Shown piece after piece: positions 23,360 through 33,960 of a DNA stretch of 64,000 nt. The stretch comes from Oscheius dolichura (lineage: Eukaryota; Nematoda; Chromadorea; Rhabditida; Rhabditidae), in the NCBI GenBank assembly GCA_932521035.1, contig OW051497.1, positions 3,782,001 to 3,846,000 on the forward strand, given 5' to 3'. The notes beneath the pieces were generated by a model, which saw only the letters and a list, made by a program, of their open reading frames with translations, was not told the origin of the DNA and did not search any database. Numbering within the stretch: the first letter of the stretch is position 1; each line of letters begins with the position of its first letter. A program made the position numbers and the translations under genes.

Positions 23360-24469
23360 ATGATGCAAGTGGAAGCAAAAGGAAACCTGTCGAATCCTGT
23401 GATTATTATTGTGACTCCAACATATCCGCGACAAACACGGATGGCCGACATGACCAGAATGGCGAACACGTTGATGTCAGTGCCCGATGTGCACTGGATT
23501 ATCGTGGAGGACAGGAATAACACTGATCCTCTGGTGGAAGCCCTGTTGCAGCGGACGAAAATTACCCACACCTACCTGACCTACAGAACAATCCCGCCCT
23601 ATCCGCGTAGGTTTTCGGCTCTCATTTAGCTTCTTTTACCCAACGGCAGAATAAGAGAAAAGTATGAGGCACCTTTCACTATTTTTGGTTATTTGATTAT
23701 GTGTTCATTGCCGAATGGCGTCGCCTGTTTGCTTTCCACGCCTCCTATGTTAGTTTTATAAAGGTTTTTAGTTCACACATCATAAGGAAACGAACATCAG
23801 GTTCATTTAGCCAGGGGATGGTACCAGCGGAACATGGCCCTGTGGCACGTGAGGAACGACACGAAGAAGATGCTCAACGGCCATGAAGAGGGGATCCTCT
23901 ATTTTGGAGATGATGACAATTCCTATGACATACGATTATTTAATGACTACATCCGGAAGGTTAAGAAATTGGGAGTCTGGCCTGTTGGTAAGTTCGCCAC
24001 TTTATTTATTTTCTATAAATTATATAGGGCTGGTTGGTGGGACAGCGGTAGAAGCTCCGAAGATAAAAGATGGCAAAATTGTTGGCTTTAACGTGAAATA
24101 TCTTCCAAATCGACCTTTTCCGATAGACATGGCCGGATTTGCTATCAACGTTCGATATATATTAAAGTGATTTTTCTTATTTTTTTTCTTAAACTCGATA
24201 TTTTAGGAGTGAAGGAAAATTTGATCCTGATTGTCAGAAGACCATGAAAGCCCCAGAAACATGTTTTCTAGAAGGAATGGGCTTCTCGAGAAGCGATCTG
24301 GAGCCATTTGATTCAAACAAAGAGGTAGATTACTGATTTATTGTTTCGTGAACCGGGTTTACAGCAGGACAAGGAAATATTTGTCTGGCATACAAAGCCA
24401 AAGATACCGATCTATGAACTGGAGAAAGTGGCAACTTTTGGAAAGATTATTCCAATGGCGAAAAAATAA
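23360..24469 (+). CDS. beta-1,3-glucuronosyltransferase (GT43, GLCAT type)
   Basis: Exons 23360-23606, 23811-23987, 24028-24166, 24207-24324 and 24365-24469 join in phase to 261 residues. Family signatures are VIIIVTPTYPRQTRMADMTR, NTLMSVPDVHWIIVED, PRGWYQRNMAL, the metal-binding FGDDDNSYD (DDD at 116-118), GLVGGTAVEAP, FPIDMAGFAIN and the C-terminal VWHTKP. These enzymes transfer GlcA from UDP-GlcA to Gal, either in the proteoglycan linker (SQV-8/B3GAT3) or on other Gal termini. The model starts at MMQVEAKGN, directly inside the catalytic domain, so the usual N-terminal anchor is absent: either an upstream exon is missed or the anchor is lost. The last exon may start at 24365 or 24368. AATAAA at 24496. 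Confidence 0.9.
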
Positions 24470-24747
24470 TCAAACATCACGAAAAACACAGAAAAGAATA
24501 AATAGCAATCACTGGCGAAATTTGTAATAAACAATAAGTGAAGGAAAATCAATACAAGTTATGGCTTGAAAATCGCAAGCAAGTAAAGTATCGAAAGTAG
24601 CCCGAATGTTTTTCTGAGAAGAGTTTCAATGAAAGCTGGAATATAACCCAATTCGACTGATGAGTTCGCAACTAGGAGGAAAAGAACAGAAAAGCAGCTT
24701 TTGTGATATGAAATTTTGCACGGAGAATGTGAACAGGGAAAATGCTT

Positions 24748-26412
24748 CTAATCAAACTGACATGGAGTTTTCGGGCGGGACTCAGCATTTTCAATAAACT
24801 CTTGGGCCTCCTTGATTCGTTTGTAGGCGCTAACAAGATTCTTTGGCCTCTTCGGATCGAGGTCCACAATTTTTGCTACGAATGCAATCTTTTTACCTAA
24901 ACGTAAGTAATAGAAAACTAAAAATATTTGTTAATTTACCCGATGGAAGGACGATTTCGTCGTAGCCACGAGATTCCAGAGGCAGGGTGACCTCACACAT
25001 GGTCAACATGACCTGAACAAGACCGTTACACCAGAGAGGTATCAAGCTAACCGAGACGTCCTTCAGTGTGGCAGCGACGAAAAAGCGCTCCAGTTCGGTC
25101 AGGGAATCCAGCATTGTCTCGGGCGTCAGTTGGCTGTTTACCATTTTGTCCTAAAACAAACAATAATAATGGCGGAAATGAAGTAACCCTCACTTTCTCG
25201 CAGTCATCGAGGCCTTGGAAAAGCTCGTAGGCCTTCATGGTATTGAGGGTGTCCAGCTTTTGGGCGTTCAGAAGTTTTCCCAGAACAGACTCATCTTCCA
25301 GGGCGAATTTATCACTGCCGGTCAACGCCATAGATATCTGAAATGTTTTATAGAAATTGGAAAGTTGCACAAAAGTGTTAAAAAGTAAACCCTATTGTAA
25401 CATTGGTAAAAAAATGAAACTTACGGATTTAATGAAGTCTGAAATGGGAATTCCAATTGCTTTTAAAATATGTTCCTCCAAGAGGTCAAAATCCATCGGG
25501 TCTTCATTTGAATGAATCTGTAAAGTGATTATGATTGTAAATGGGCAGTATCCTATGCATTACTAGAGTCCCTTCTATAAAAATTCTGAGATTTCTGTGT
25601 GGATGGTGCAATAAAGCGGAGATCGCCTTCGAGGTTCGCTCCGCTGTACCAGAGAACATATCCAAGGGGCAGTAGGCGTAAATGTTAGGAAATTCTCCTG
25701 ACAAAGCCTTCTGGATCTGTAAATAAATTATAAAAAGATAAATAAGTAAAAGAACTACCTGGAAGCAACAATTTTGGCAATAATGGCCGTCCAAATTCAT
25801 GAACCCTTGCTTGGGTTTCACTTCTAACTGAAATTGGAAATTCGAAAAGAAGAAGATGAATACTGTACAGTGACATAGGCAGACCGGGCTTCTTTGGGGA
25901 TTCCTCTTATCTCCGTTATGTCGCTCATCTGAAGGGCTGGGACACTTTTTACATTTTGTTCATTTTCCAGGGAACCGTCACTTTTTAGGTTCAGAAGATC
26001 ATAAAAAGAGCTGACAACCTCGCTTTGAGGTAAAGATATTATCTGCGAGAGAAATAACTGGAATGTTTATGGAAAGGGTACCTTAGAAAGCTGGCGAACA
26101 TCTTCAACATGGAACCAGACCAGCTTAGGAGTTTCCAAGAATTTCTCGTCTACTACCGTTTCGATGAATTTATTATAATTCAAAATAATTAAACATGATC
26201 TTTCTGTCGATATGGGGCCATTTCTAACCGCCATCTTGAATCGCCAGGCAATTCTATAAATTTGTTCGACGAGAGAAAGGGCCTTCTTACTTTTGTCCAG
26301 AAGAGTTCTCCGTTGCTGATATGATGTAGTTAGAGCGGCCGGCTCCGCGAAATAGGAAATCTGAGTAGTCTCTCAGATTCACGGCCATTACCAGTTCAGG
26401 ATTAGCGGTCAT
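24748..26412 (-). CDS. inositol-pentakisphosphate 2-kinase
   Basis: Nine minus-strand exons join in phase: 26412-26291, 26253-26082, 26042-25869, 25827-25759, 25716-25564, 25517-25425, 25337-25194, 25150-24940 and 24896-24748, giving 428 residues. The enzyme phosphorylates the 2-position of Ins(1,3,4,5,6)P5 to make phytate (InsP6). Signatures are FLFRGAGRSN near residues 19-28 (the nucleotide-loop YRGEGN equivalent), WRFKM, LEVKPKQGFM (157-166), YCPLDMFSG (194-202), HRNLRIFIEG and the C-terminal KIVDLDPK (388-395). Human IPPK has 491 residues, so this is somewhat compact. Introns are 37-47 bp, with one of 87 bp. It is convergent with the GT43 gene, 278 bp between stops. Confidence 0.93.
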
Positions 26413-28050
26413 TCTTAAAATTATTGGGGTCAAATACTAATAAGGCGTACCTGGTGGAGGAAATTAGGTGAAGATTAGCACTTATGATAATTTATGAAGT
26501 ATATTCTAGGAACCGTACGTGATTGCCTGAGAGGGCCTGAGATTGTCTATTTCGGATGGGCAATGAGACAATAATAGAATGTATTGAGTTGTGGGCGAAT
26601 AGCGATGTGACCTAGAAGTTTTATTTTGAGTTTGATGATTCAGGATACCCTATGAGAGGAAAGGGCACAAACGGGAGGTAAAAAACTAAAAGGAGAGACC
26701 GCTCGAACACGTGAGCTGCAATATTCGTGATTGACGTGGAAAAAGAGTCGGAAAGTCTTGGCCAACGGCCATTCTGAGATCCGCCGCCGCTCTCTCGCGG
26801 TGTTGCTCAAATCTTAAAGAGATAGTAGCCTAACTTGACATTCAAATCAACAGATCAATTGAAAGAGGAGGAAGGGTATGGAAAAGAAAGGAGCGAGCAC
26901 AGACTGATCGCGCCGACAAAATGGGAAAAAGGCGAGGCGAGGGACAGCGTGGGATGTCTCATCGGCTATAAACGCGCTACTATAGAGGAAAACAGTCTGA
27001 CCAGATTGTGTACTTTGGTCAAGCTGAGGGTAGAGAGGAGACACAAGGTTTTAACGCTTGTCACACATCCACAGGCAAATCACGTCTTTCAAGCTTTGCT
27101 CGGATAATGGAACGAAAAAGTGGTGCCTCAAGCTTACGTATTGGTACGACTACAATACAGTAGTTAACACAGAGGGCAAATGCTGAAAATTCGATTCAGG
27201 GACTTTTGAGGGCGAGCAGATGGCTGCACTATCGGTCTATTTTGTAAAAAGGAGGAGAGGCGGGCTGCAGTGCCTCGGCCACTCACAGGGAAGCTCAACT
27301 ACACTACCGACATTACAACAGGGAACGGTTGAAAGGGAGGATATTGAATCGGGGCTTTGTCATCTCACCCCAACAGGCTATTTTAACGTTGCACTCTTCT
27401 GACTCGTTCACTCTTGGTTTTTTATCAAATTTTCAGCATCTCATCCTTTAAAATGGATAATCTAAGAATTCGCAGTCTTCATATCCTCTGTTTGAGAGGA
27501 GCTCTCGGGAGTGCTTCGAATCCAGTCGTCTCCTGACATTAAAACGTGGCTCTACATTAGGGTTAACGCTGCAAATTCCGTTATATGCTTTGCAAATGAT
27601 TAGGAGTCCGGCGCAAATGCCAGGACCGAAGATAGTCACAGTTCTCCCTTTTGCTGCTCCCGTCTGCGATACAACAGAGTAGTAGTAAAGCTCTGTGGGG
27701 CACACTTCTTTTGGTAGACAACCGAGAGGGTTCGAACGGAATTCCCGCAGCCCGAGACCAGAGTTCAAATCGTCTTCTTGGGTACTAGACAAGATTTCGA
27801 AACTGCAGCTGCGTTATGAGTCAGTTGCGTCTCGCCTGTCGCATCTTCGCAAGGGGCTGTCCGTTTTTATCCCTGTCTCGCTTGTTACCGAGTAAACAAC
27901 ATGTTGTTGTGAAATCGATTAGGGAAATCATAGTGGACGCTGTCCTTTTTTGCGGCAGGCATGTCGACATTTTGCTGCGTGGTTTGTTACTTAAGCCCGA
28001 TTGAAAAACTGGCTGGTTACTTAGGCCTGATCTGGCAGTCGAACTGTTAC
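26413..28050. other. 1.6-kb stretch without a supported gene
   Basis: Open frames at 26835-27107 (+) and 27448-27792 (-) have no start, splice or family support. They may be decayed mobile DNA. Confidence 0.4.
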
Positions 28051-28054
28051 TTAA

Positions 28055-28303
28055 TAGAACTGTCAGGGACTGGGAGTTTCGTTCACGAAATTGCCTGATT
28101 CCGTTCACGGGTCCCGAAACGATAGCGCGCCCGCCTAGTTATTATGGGGGGATGTAGCTCATTCGATGTGATTTTTGACGCAGATTCTGATGATGGTTTC
28201 TGAGAATGGTTCCATTTTTCAAAAAAAAATGCTGAATTTGGGCTGTAGATATGTGTCTATATAACTCAACTACAGTAACCTGCCCCAGTCCCTGACAGTT
28301 CCC
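28055..28303. mobile_element. MITE, second member of the TTAA-flanked family
   Basis: The left end TAGAACTGTCAGGGACTGGG (28055) is matched by the right end, whose reverse complement is GGGAACTGTCAGGGACTGGG (28303). TTAA lies immediately outside at 28051-28054 and 28304-28307. Length 249 bp, non-coding. The terminus matches those of the elements at 7494 and 40871. Confidence 0.8.
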
Positions 28304-28632
28304 TTAAACGTCCTAAAGCTACGGATTCTCACCTTGTCCATGCTGCCCCTTCCTTCCTGAGTTCCAGCATTCCACTCCCTAGTTCACTACTCATGGAACG
28401 GGGCCATCTGTTGTCATCGTTTATCCATCCTCGTATGAATATCTGTTTTGGTGTTTATCGTCGCTCTAAAAATCCTGTCGTTGACATCCGCTCCAACGTA
28501 TTGTCTAACTCTGCGTCCTAGACTCGCAATGCTAGACAGTCTAGCCATGCGTTTTTTAGCCGCCTCTCGCTATCTCGTTTTTCTGAAAACGTGTGGTGAC
28601 AAACCATTGCTTAGATAGTCGTTCTTGTGAGA

Positions 28633-29072
28633 ATGTCCGACTGGAAGAACAAGAGGTCTCCTTCCCCGAAACCTCAAAAAGGGAAGCCAGCTGGTATATA
28701 AACTTGTTATTTGTCAGAAAGTCGTGTTTACTTCTGTGTTGGAGAAGAGCAGACGATAGTGAGAGAGGCTCCACAATAATCTTCTCTTTCAGCTTTGAAA
28801 CTAGACGAGACCTACCCGGCACAGAAAACGAACCAGACCTCGGATAACAACAAGAAAGCAATTCGTGAGTTATTCAAATTCAAGGGACGGGGCTGCGCTT
28901 TTACGTCGTTTGCAAAACAAAACTCATAAATTTATCCTACTTTCCCATTTCAGACCCTTTGAGTCCCGTGTTCGAACAGAACGAACACTTCGAAGACGGA
29001 GAGACTGGTGGAAAGAAGGAAGAATGTGGCATTGGGAACACAGAGCAGACCGGTCAGAAGAATGCCCAATAA
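28633..29072 (+). CDS. small hydrophilic, probably disordered protein (83 aa)
   Basis: Exons 28633-28693, 28793-28864 and 28954-29072 join in phase. The product is highly polar: MSDWKNKRSPSPKPQKGKPA, then LKLDETYPAQKTNQTSDNNK, then PLSPVFEQNEHFEDGETGG and GNTEQTGQKNAQ. It has no hydrophobic segment, so it is cytosolic or nuclear; SP dipeptides could be phosphosites. Acceptors are TTTCAG and TTTCAG; introns are 99 and 89 bp. AATAAA at about 29288 fits the 3' end. A longer frame crossing the second intron (28865-29257) is a shadow. Function unknown. Confidence 0.6.
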
Positions 29073-29298
29073 GTAAAAAGATGTCACAGTCATTAGCAAC
29101 CGCAGAAAATAAGTTCTTTGAATCTGAATCCGAGTTGGGGCCGTTTTTCCGCGTTTCCATCACCATAACAAACATTTCCCCCGTTGGACCACTAGCCTTC
29201 TTCGTTACGATACTTTGTAGTTTCTTAAAATATTTTGTCTATGTTGAAAATGTTTAGATGTATTTCACAAAGATATCAATATGTCACAATAAAACCGA

Positions 29299-29941
29299 CT
29301 ACTCGATTCTTTCGGGGTCGCATTCGTAAATCTTGATTTCATCGACTTCCAGACCTCCAGAAATGTTCAAGAACTTGTAACCGGTTGTAGAGCAGCGGTG
29401 GTAGTGTCCAAAAGAGGCCAGGCGGGTAAACAGAACTTGGTTAGGTCGAGCGTTGTAGTAGAACTATAATGGAGGTCTGATTATTATTGAATGAAATGCT
29501 AAACTTACATGGATGAGGTCCCCGTCGTTCAGTAACTGGATGCCGACAGTCTGGTTAAAGTTAAAAGGAAGGGGATACCGTTCGTATTCAACGTCATCAA
29601 TCATCAACATCAACTGAAATTGAAGCTGTCAAGATAACAAGCTGCGTTTACGTTTTCATCGTCAAGCTGCAACTGCACAAGGGTTATCTGCATGTGACTC
29701 TGTAGGTCGATTATAAGATTTGCCTTCTTGTAGGCCTTTCCAACAAGGGTGACATTGAAAAGACTTGGGATAGGGCCTTTAAAAGTGAGGTTGAAATTGC
29801 TGAATTCACTGTGTTTTATTTCACGGTAGAAGTGAAGCTCTACCTGTATTCGAATGGCTCAAAGGTGGAGTTTGCAGGAGGGGGGCACACATTGTAAAAG
29901 AAGTTGAGTAGCGTGATACCAAGAAAGAACACTCCAGACAT
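29299..29941 (-). CDS. secreted galectin-like lectin-fold protein
   Basis: Minus-strand exons 29941-29844, 29799-29652, 29613-29509 and 29463-29299 join in phase to 171 residues. The N-terminus is a signal peptide or anchor (MSGVFFLGITLLNFFYNVC). The body has beta-sandwich features of galectins: FKGPIPSLFNVTLVGK, then LMLMIDDVEYERYPLPFNF, then FLNISGGLEVDEIKIYE near the end, which matches the usual final strands. The canonical His-Asn-Arg sugar-binding residues are not evident, so carbohydrate binding is uncertain. Two N-glycosylation sequons (NLT, NVT) and several Cys fit an extracellular protein. Introns are 38-45 bp. The fold assignment is inference from pattern. Confidence 0.6.
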
Positions 29942-30368
29942 GACGGCTGGACTGAAAAAAGGAAGGTTGTTATAAATTGAGGCCTATAAAGAAGCCCCTT
30001 CAGGTTCAGAGAGAGGTTGCAAAAGTCTGCGAATGTCGCCAGCCTCAGAGACGCCCTCCCGCGAGACAATCCAAAAGGAACAAAAGACTGTCCAGATGGG
30101 CTGCAGCTGTCCCGCCTCCTATTTGTCGGATTGGCAACTTATTCTCCTCCGACACAAGAGAGTGATTTCTAGCAGAGGGTTGTCGTACTCAATCCAATGT
30201 AGTTTCCATAAAGTTTGGTCTTTTTGGGCATTTTTTTGTGGATTTTGGCTGTTTAGAAACTCAAGCTCACAGCGTCCGATTTTGTTATAAATCATAGGAA
30301 TAAACTGTCCAGACCGTTCGCCATAAAAGGATCATTTTACAGCATCTGATATCCATTATTGCTGAAAT
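29942..30368. other. intergenic between divergent genes
   Basis: No gene seen. This holds the promoters of the galectin-like gene (minus) and the secreted-protein gene at 30369 (plus). Confidence 0.5.
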
Positions 30369-33070
30369 ATGGCACCCTTTATCATAATTGGGATACTTCT
30401 ACTCATTTCATTGGCTACAACTGTTGCCGAGGTGCCCACTTTGAACCGATAGTAAGTTTTCTACTATAGCTGGACTGCATATTTGTCTTCGTTTGGAAAC
30501 AGGAACTGCACATACCTGGGGGATTGTTGACTATTCAAATTTAAAGGAGCTGAATGGTACAGAAGTGCAATTGCACGAATCTTTGTTCGAGTCCCTTAGT
30601 GAATGTAGAAACGTTACTATCATCTCTTCTCTGACGTTAATATGCTGGGAGTAGGGCGAACAAGAGGAGACGAGCGCAGTTTTCCGAGAGACTTGTACTT
30701 GAATGCCATGATGGTCCTAAGTTCATTGCAGTGGCTCCAATACGGTCTAAACGGCTCTGGTCTACTTTAGGCTTTTTTTCCTGGCATTATGAGGCGTCCA
30801 AAGGAACTTTAGGCGTCCAACGAACTTTGGGCGTCCAATCGAGTTTTGGGCCTTCTATGAAATGTTTTTCACTTTTTCGTAATTCCTCATTTTCCTTTTT
30901 GTTGTATTCAGTAATTCTATTTTCCATGGGCGTTTTCGGCCGACTTTAATTCCACTCACTTTCTGTACTGAAGGTAGTCTTAGGCTTAGTTTACGTCTAT
31001 TTTACTCGTTTGCGGGATATTCCCTGGCATCTAGAAGTCGAGGGAGAACACGCCCGCTTTTTATTTACTTCATAAGGTAGCTAAATTCAGTGGCTTTCCT
31101 ACCTCAAACGAGTAAAATCCGCATTTACTAAGCCTAAGCCTGCCTTCGGCGGGGAAAACGGGTGAAATTGATGTCGGGAGGACTGCGTGTACTTACAAGG
31201 GAATGTTTTAACTTTAAGGTGACTTCATGGCTCGAGACCTATACCGTTCGAAAGAGCATAAAAAGTTATGCCAGGGGCCGCTTTCCGTTTTTACTCTCGA
31301 GTCCTCGTAACGGGGCAGTGACGCCAGGAAAGTTGACAAAAATTCGGGGGGCTCAGCACAAAGAAGTCCTCGTTCCATCGGATGGCACCGTCTCCACCCG
31401 AATTCCGGTATATGTAGTATTATGACAGCGCTTGCGGGTGTTTGTTATTCCTTTGAAATGCCGAGTTCATGTCAAGTACTTGGGTGGATGAACATCATCT
31501 GTGCCATATTGACCCATCTTCAGCTCTTCAGAACAGCTCTATTGTTTATATTGAGCTTTTCCTGTAGATTTGAGCCAACCTCACATGCCTCATTCCCTGG
31601 TAATACTTTCAAGCGAGCTGTGGCGAAATTGAGGAGGAGAGGACCGGATAGTGAAACCCGCTTCTCAAGACAACAGCCACGCGCAAACAGACTCACAATT
31701 CCTTGAGTCACATAAGCCCCAATACAGCCATCCTAGCCCAGCAGTCAAACTTAGCCCCCTAACAAGGGAACTTTTTCAAAAAGCGATGCGTTCCTGTCTA
31801 CTGAAGTACACCATTCGATAGAGAATCAAAATTTATCTATGAATCCGAAGTCAGGAAGTGCCTAATACACCCTGTTACACGGCAACACATATAGGGAAAG
31901 ACTTGAAAATTATTGAAAGAAATTCCTTTACAAAATGAAAGCGACCGCTCAAAAGAAGTGAGCCAGAAAAAAGGGCAAAAAACGCAACCGAGACCGAACT
32001 TGGGTCTGTACAACCATAGCCCAACCTTTTACCTGTTGAGCCATGATGCTGCTTGGAAATGGATGAAATTAGAGCAATGATGTTCTTTTGTACAGTGTGA
32101 GGAAAATGTCACAGGGCGCGTTAGGCGCTTCCTGACACCAGTTTCTTGTACAACTTTTCATTCTCTATCGAATGGTGTACTTTGTTTGGCCAGAACGCAT
32201 CGCTTACTGAAAAAGTTCCCTTGTTAGGCCCGATCCAGAAATCGATTTGCAACTTAGGCCCGCGGGCCTAAGTACACATAGTCTGTCGGAAGGTATGCAT
32301 AAAAGTGAAAAAAAATCAAAAATAAGAGAGGTTACTTGTTAGAAACGGATAAAATGCCAAAACCGATGAAGATTTATAAAAAATTCCATTGGACGCCTAA
32401 AGTTCAATGGGACGCCTCATAATACCATGGGACGCCCAAAGTAGACCAGAGCTGTCTAATCTAACGTTTGCAGCCTACTGAACTGCAGAATTGCACCAAG
32501 ACCTTCAATGAACTTGCGCCTGAGGAAGAGACCCTTTACAGAAAGTTGGAGACCGCTTACGAAAATATGCACGTGGACTCGAAGAGCAGAGTGAGCCAGA
32601 TGCAGTGGGTCATACAAATATTCCTCACAAATCATGTGAACCTCTTTATCTCTACTTCTAACAAATGCTACATACATTCACTGCTGCAGATCTCAAGACG
32701 ATGGCAAGAGAAATCTTTCTAGTGTATGTTCAAACTGACGTAGACAGGAGGATCCCTGCAAAGCTTGAAGATTTGTCTACTGTTTTGGATCCCGCTGCAT
32801 TCGACTCGGAGGTGGGTCATCTTACAAAACATTCAAGTCTTTTTATCTCAGAAAACTCTGTTCAACCTGAAGCTTTGTGATAAGTATGCACGCTCAATTG
32901 GCAAGAACTTCGGCCACGAGAGTCTTTACCTTTTCCAGAAGGCATTCAGGATGAAAGTAGCCAAGAAGGAGTTCTTCTATCTGACCAGAAAGCAGAAGCA
33001 GCTTTATCTTGTTGAGATTGCCGACTGCTTTCAACAACAGGTCTATGCAAAGGAGGCACCTTGGCAATAA
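30369..33070 (+). CDS. secreted protein of unknown function, gene interrupted by a foldback element
   Basis: The first exon has a signal peptide (MAPFIIIGILLLISLATTVAE, ATG 30369). A middle open stretch at about 30510-30730 includes TWGIVDYSNLKELNGTEVQL. Solid 3' exons are 32474-32590 (PTELQNCTKTFNELAPEEET, then LYRKLETAYENMHVD), 32698-32811 (TMAREIFLVYVQTDVDRRIP) and 32852-33070 (LFNLKLCDKYARSIGKNFGH, ending AKEAPWQ). The product is alpha-helical and Lys-rich. The joints between the first and middle exons, and at 32690/32698, do not resolve in a single phase, so the gene may be decayed or my boundaries wrong. A 1.7-kb inverted-repeat element lies between the middle and 3' parts. Family not recognised. 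Confidence 0.5.
30976..31143. mobile_element. nested MITE-like inverted repeat (about 168 bp)
   Basis: The left arm at about 30976-31012 (TAGGCTTAGTTTACG ... TTTTACTCGTTTG) pairs with about 31105-31143 (CAAACGAGTAAAATCC ... TAAGCCTAAGCC). It lies wholly inside the 1.7-kb foldback element. Confidence 0.65.
31757..32228. mobile_element. nested inverted-repeat element (about 470 bp)
   Basis: The left arm 31757-31829 (CTAACAAGGGAACTTTTTCA ... CACCATTCGATAGAGAAT) is the near-exact reverse complement of 32160-32228. Terminal repeats are about 70 bp with a few differences. It lies inside the 1.7-kb foldback element and is not coding. Confidence 0.75.
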
Positions 33071-33099
33071 TAACTATGAGGGTCCCACTAATGGTATTT

Positions 33100-33700
33100 C
33101 TACCATATTCCTGTCTGTCTGAAGACTGTCTTACTCATAAATGTTAATACTGTATCGTCTATCAACGGGGAGGAGGGGAGGAGTATGCCATAAAGATGCT
33201 TCTTTCGGAAACGAACATCACGGGAAATACACCAACTTTTGTTCGAATATCTTGCTGAGTTAGATGAATTTCCTCGGTTTAAGCTAGTCAAAGCGGTACC
33301 GCATTTTTATCCCGACTTCAGCCATTAGTGATAAAGTCACCATTGATGCCATTTGTACCATTGGCCACTCTGCCCTTGCAATGCTCCCTTCTGGTGATTA
33401 CGTATCCGGATCAACTGTAAATACTGCAAAACTAAATGGGATATGCATTTGATAAGGTTCGAAATAATCACATCTTCCCTTATTGCTCCAATTCGAATTT
33501 AAAGGGTACTCTGCCTCTGTCCTCATCTGACTCATTGTGACACGCGGTCGCGGTGCGTACCCTTCTGATGGTCGCTCTGCTGTTGGTAATGCACTGAAAG
33601 GCTTCTATCCTCCTCCAGCGTAAGTCTTCTTCTTGTCCGATTTTTGATTTGATGCACGGAATACCGAAAGCTTTTTATGTTACCCATATGGTGAACGTTA
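33100..33700 (+). other. protein-like segments, gene model unresolved
   Basis: Open stretches of natural-looking protein occur but could not be joined. About 33210-33325 reads REIHQLLFEYLAELDEFPRF to PHFYPDFSH. About 33332-33415 reads DKVTIDAICTIGHSALAMLP ending GDYVSGST at a GTAAAT donor. About 33545-33617 reads RGRGAYPSDGRSAVGNALKG ending FYPPP at GTAAGT. They could be exons of a small gene ending before the sorting nexin, or its upstream exons. Family unknown. Confidence 0.3.
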
Positions 33701-33960
33701 ACCTCGTAGGCAGATCAAGAGGGATGGCGTCTTGTGAGATTAATCAGCGGGATTTTAACAACCCCCCGTTATTGTTGATTAAGCTGAATTGGGGTTCAGG
33801 CATTTTTCTATTAGAATGCGATTGATCTATGTACGCGGGATTTTTCTACGCCTTCGGTTAGAAACTGCAAAAAAGGCGGTGGGGGCTCACTGCAGGGAAT
33901 AATAAGTCTTGAAAGGAAGATTCAACAGAAATTCGCCTAGTTTATTTCTATTTCAGCACA

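Larger units (their letters stand above)
30732..32467. mobile_element. 1.7-kb foldback transposon with GGCGTCC-rich inverted repeats
   Basis: The left arm at about 30745-30840 (GGCTCTGGTCTACTTTAGGC, ATTATGAGGCGTCC, AACTTTAGGCGTCCAA) is matched by the reverse complement of about 32383-32456. The flanks carry a direct TTGCAG repeat (30726-30731 and 32468-32473), a possible 6-bp target duplication, although the right copy also serves as a splice acceptor. No transposase is visible. Two further inverted-repeat elements are nested inside. Confidence 0.75.

Noticed and set aside
27700-27780. GGTTCGAA-type boxes suggesting a tRNA
   Set aside because: No second promoter box and no cloverleaf could be folded around them.
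27448-27792. 114-codon minus-strand frame starting with SSTQEDDLNSG
   Set aside because: No ATG context, no family similarity, no splice-compatible neighbour. Possible transposon relic but unsupported.
28865-29257. 130-codon plus-strand frame over the last intron of the 83-aa protein gene
   Set aside because: It reads through a good donor and acceptor and a different frame of the exon; the spliced model gives a coherent protein with phase-compatible exons.
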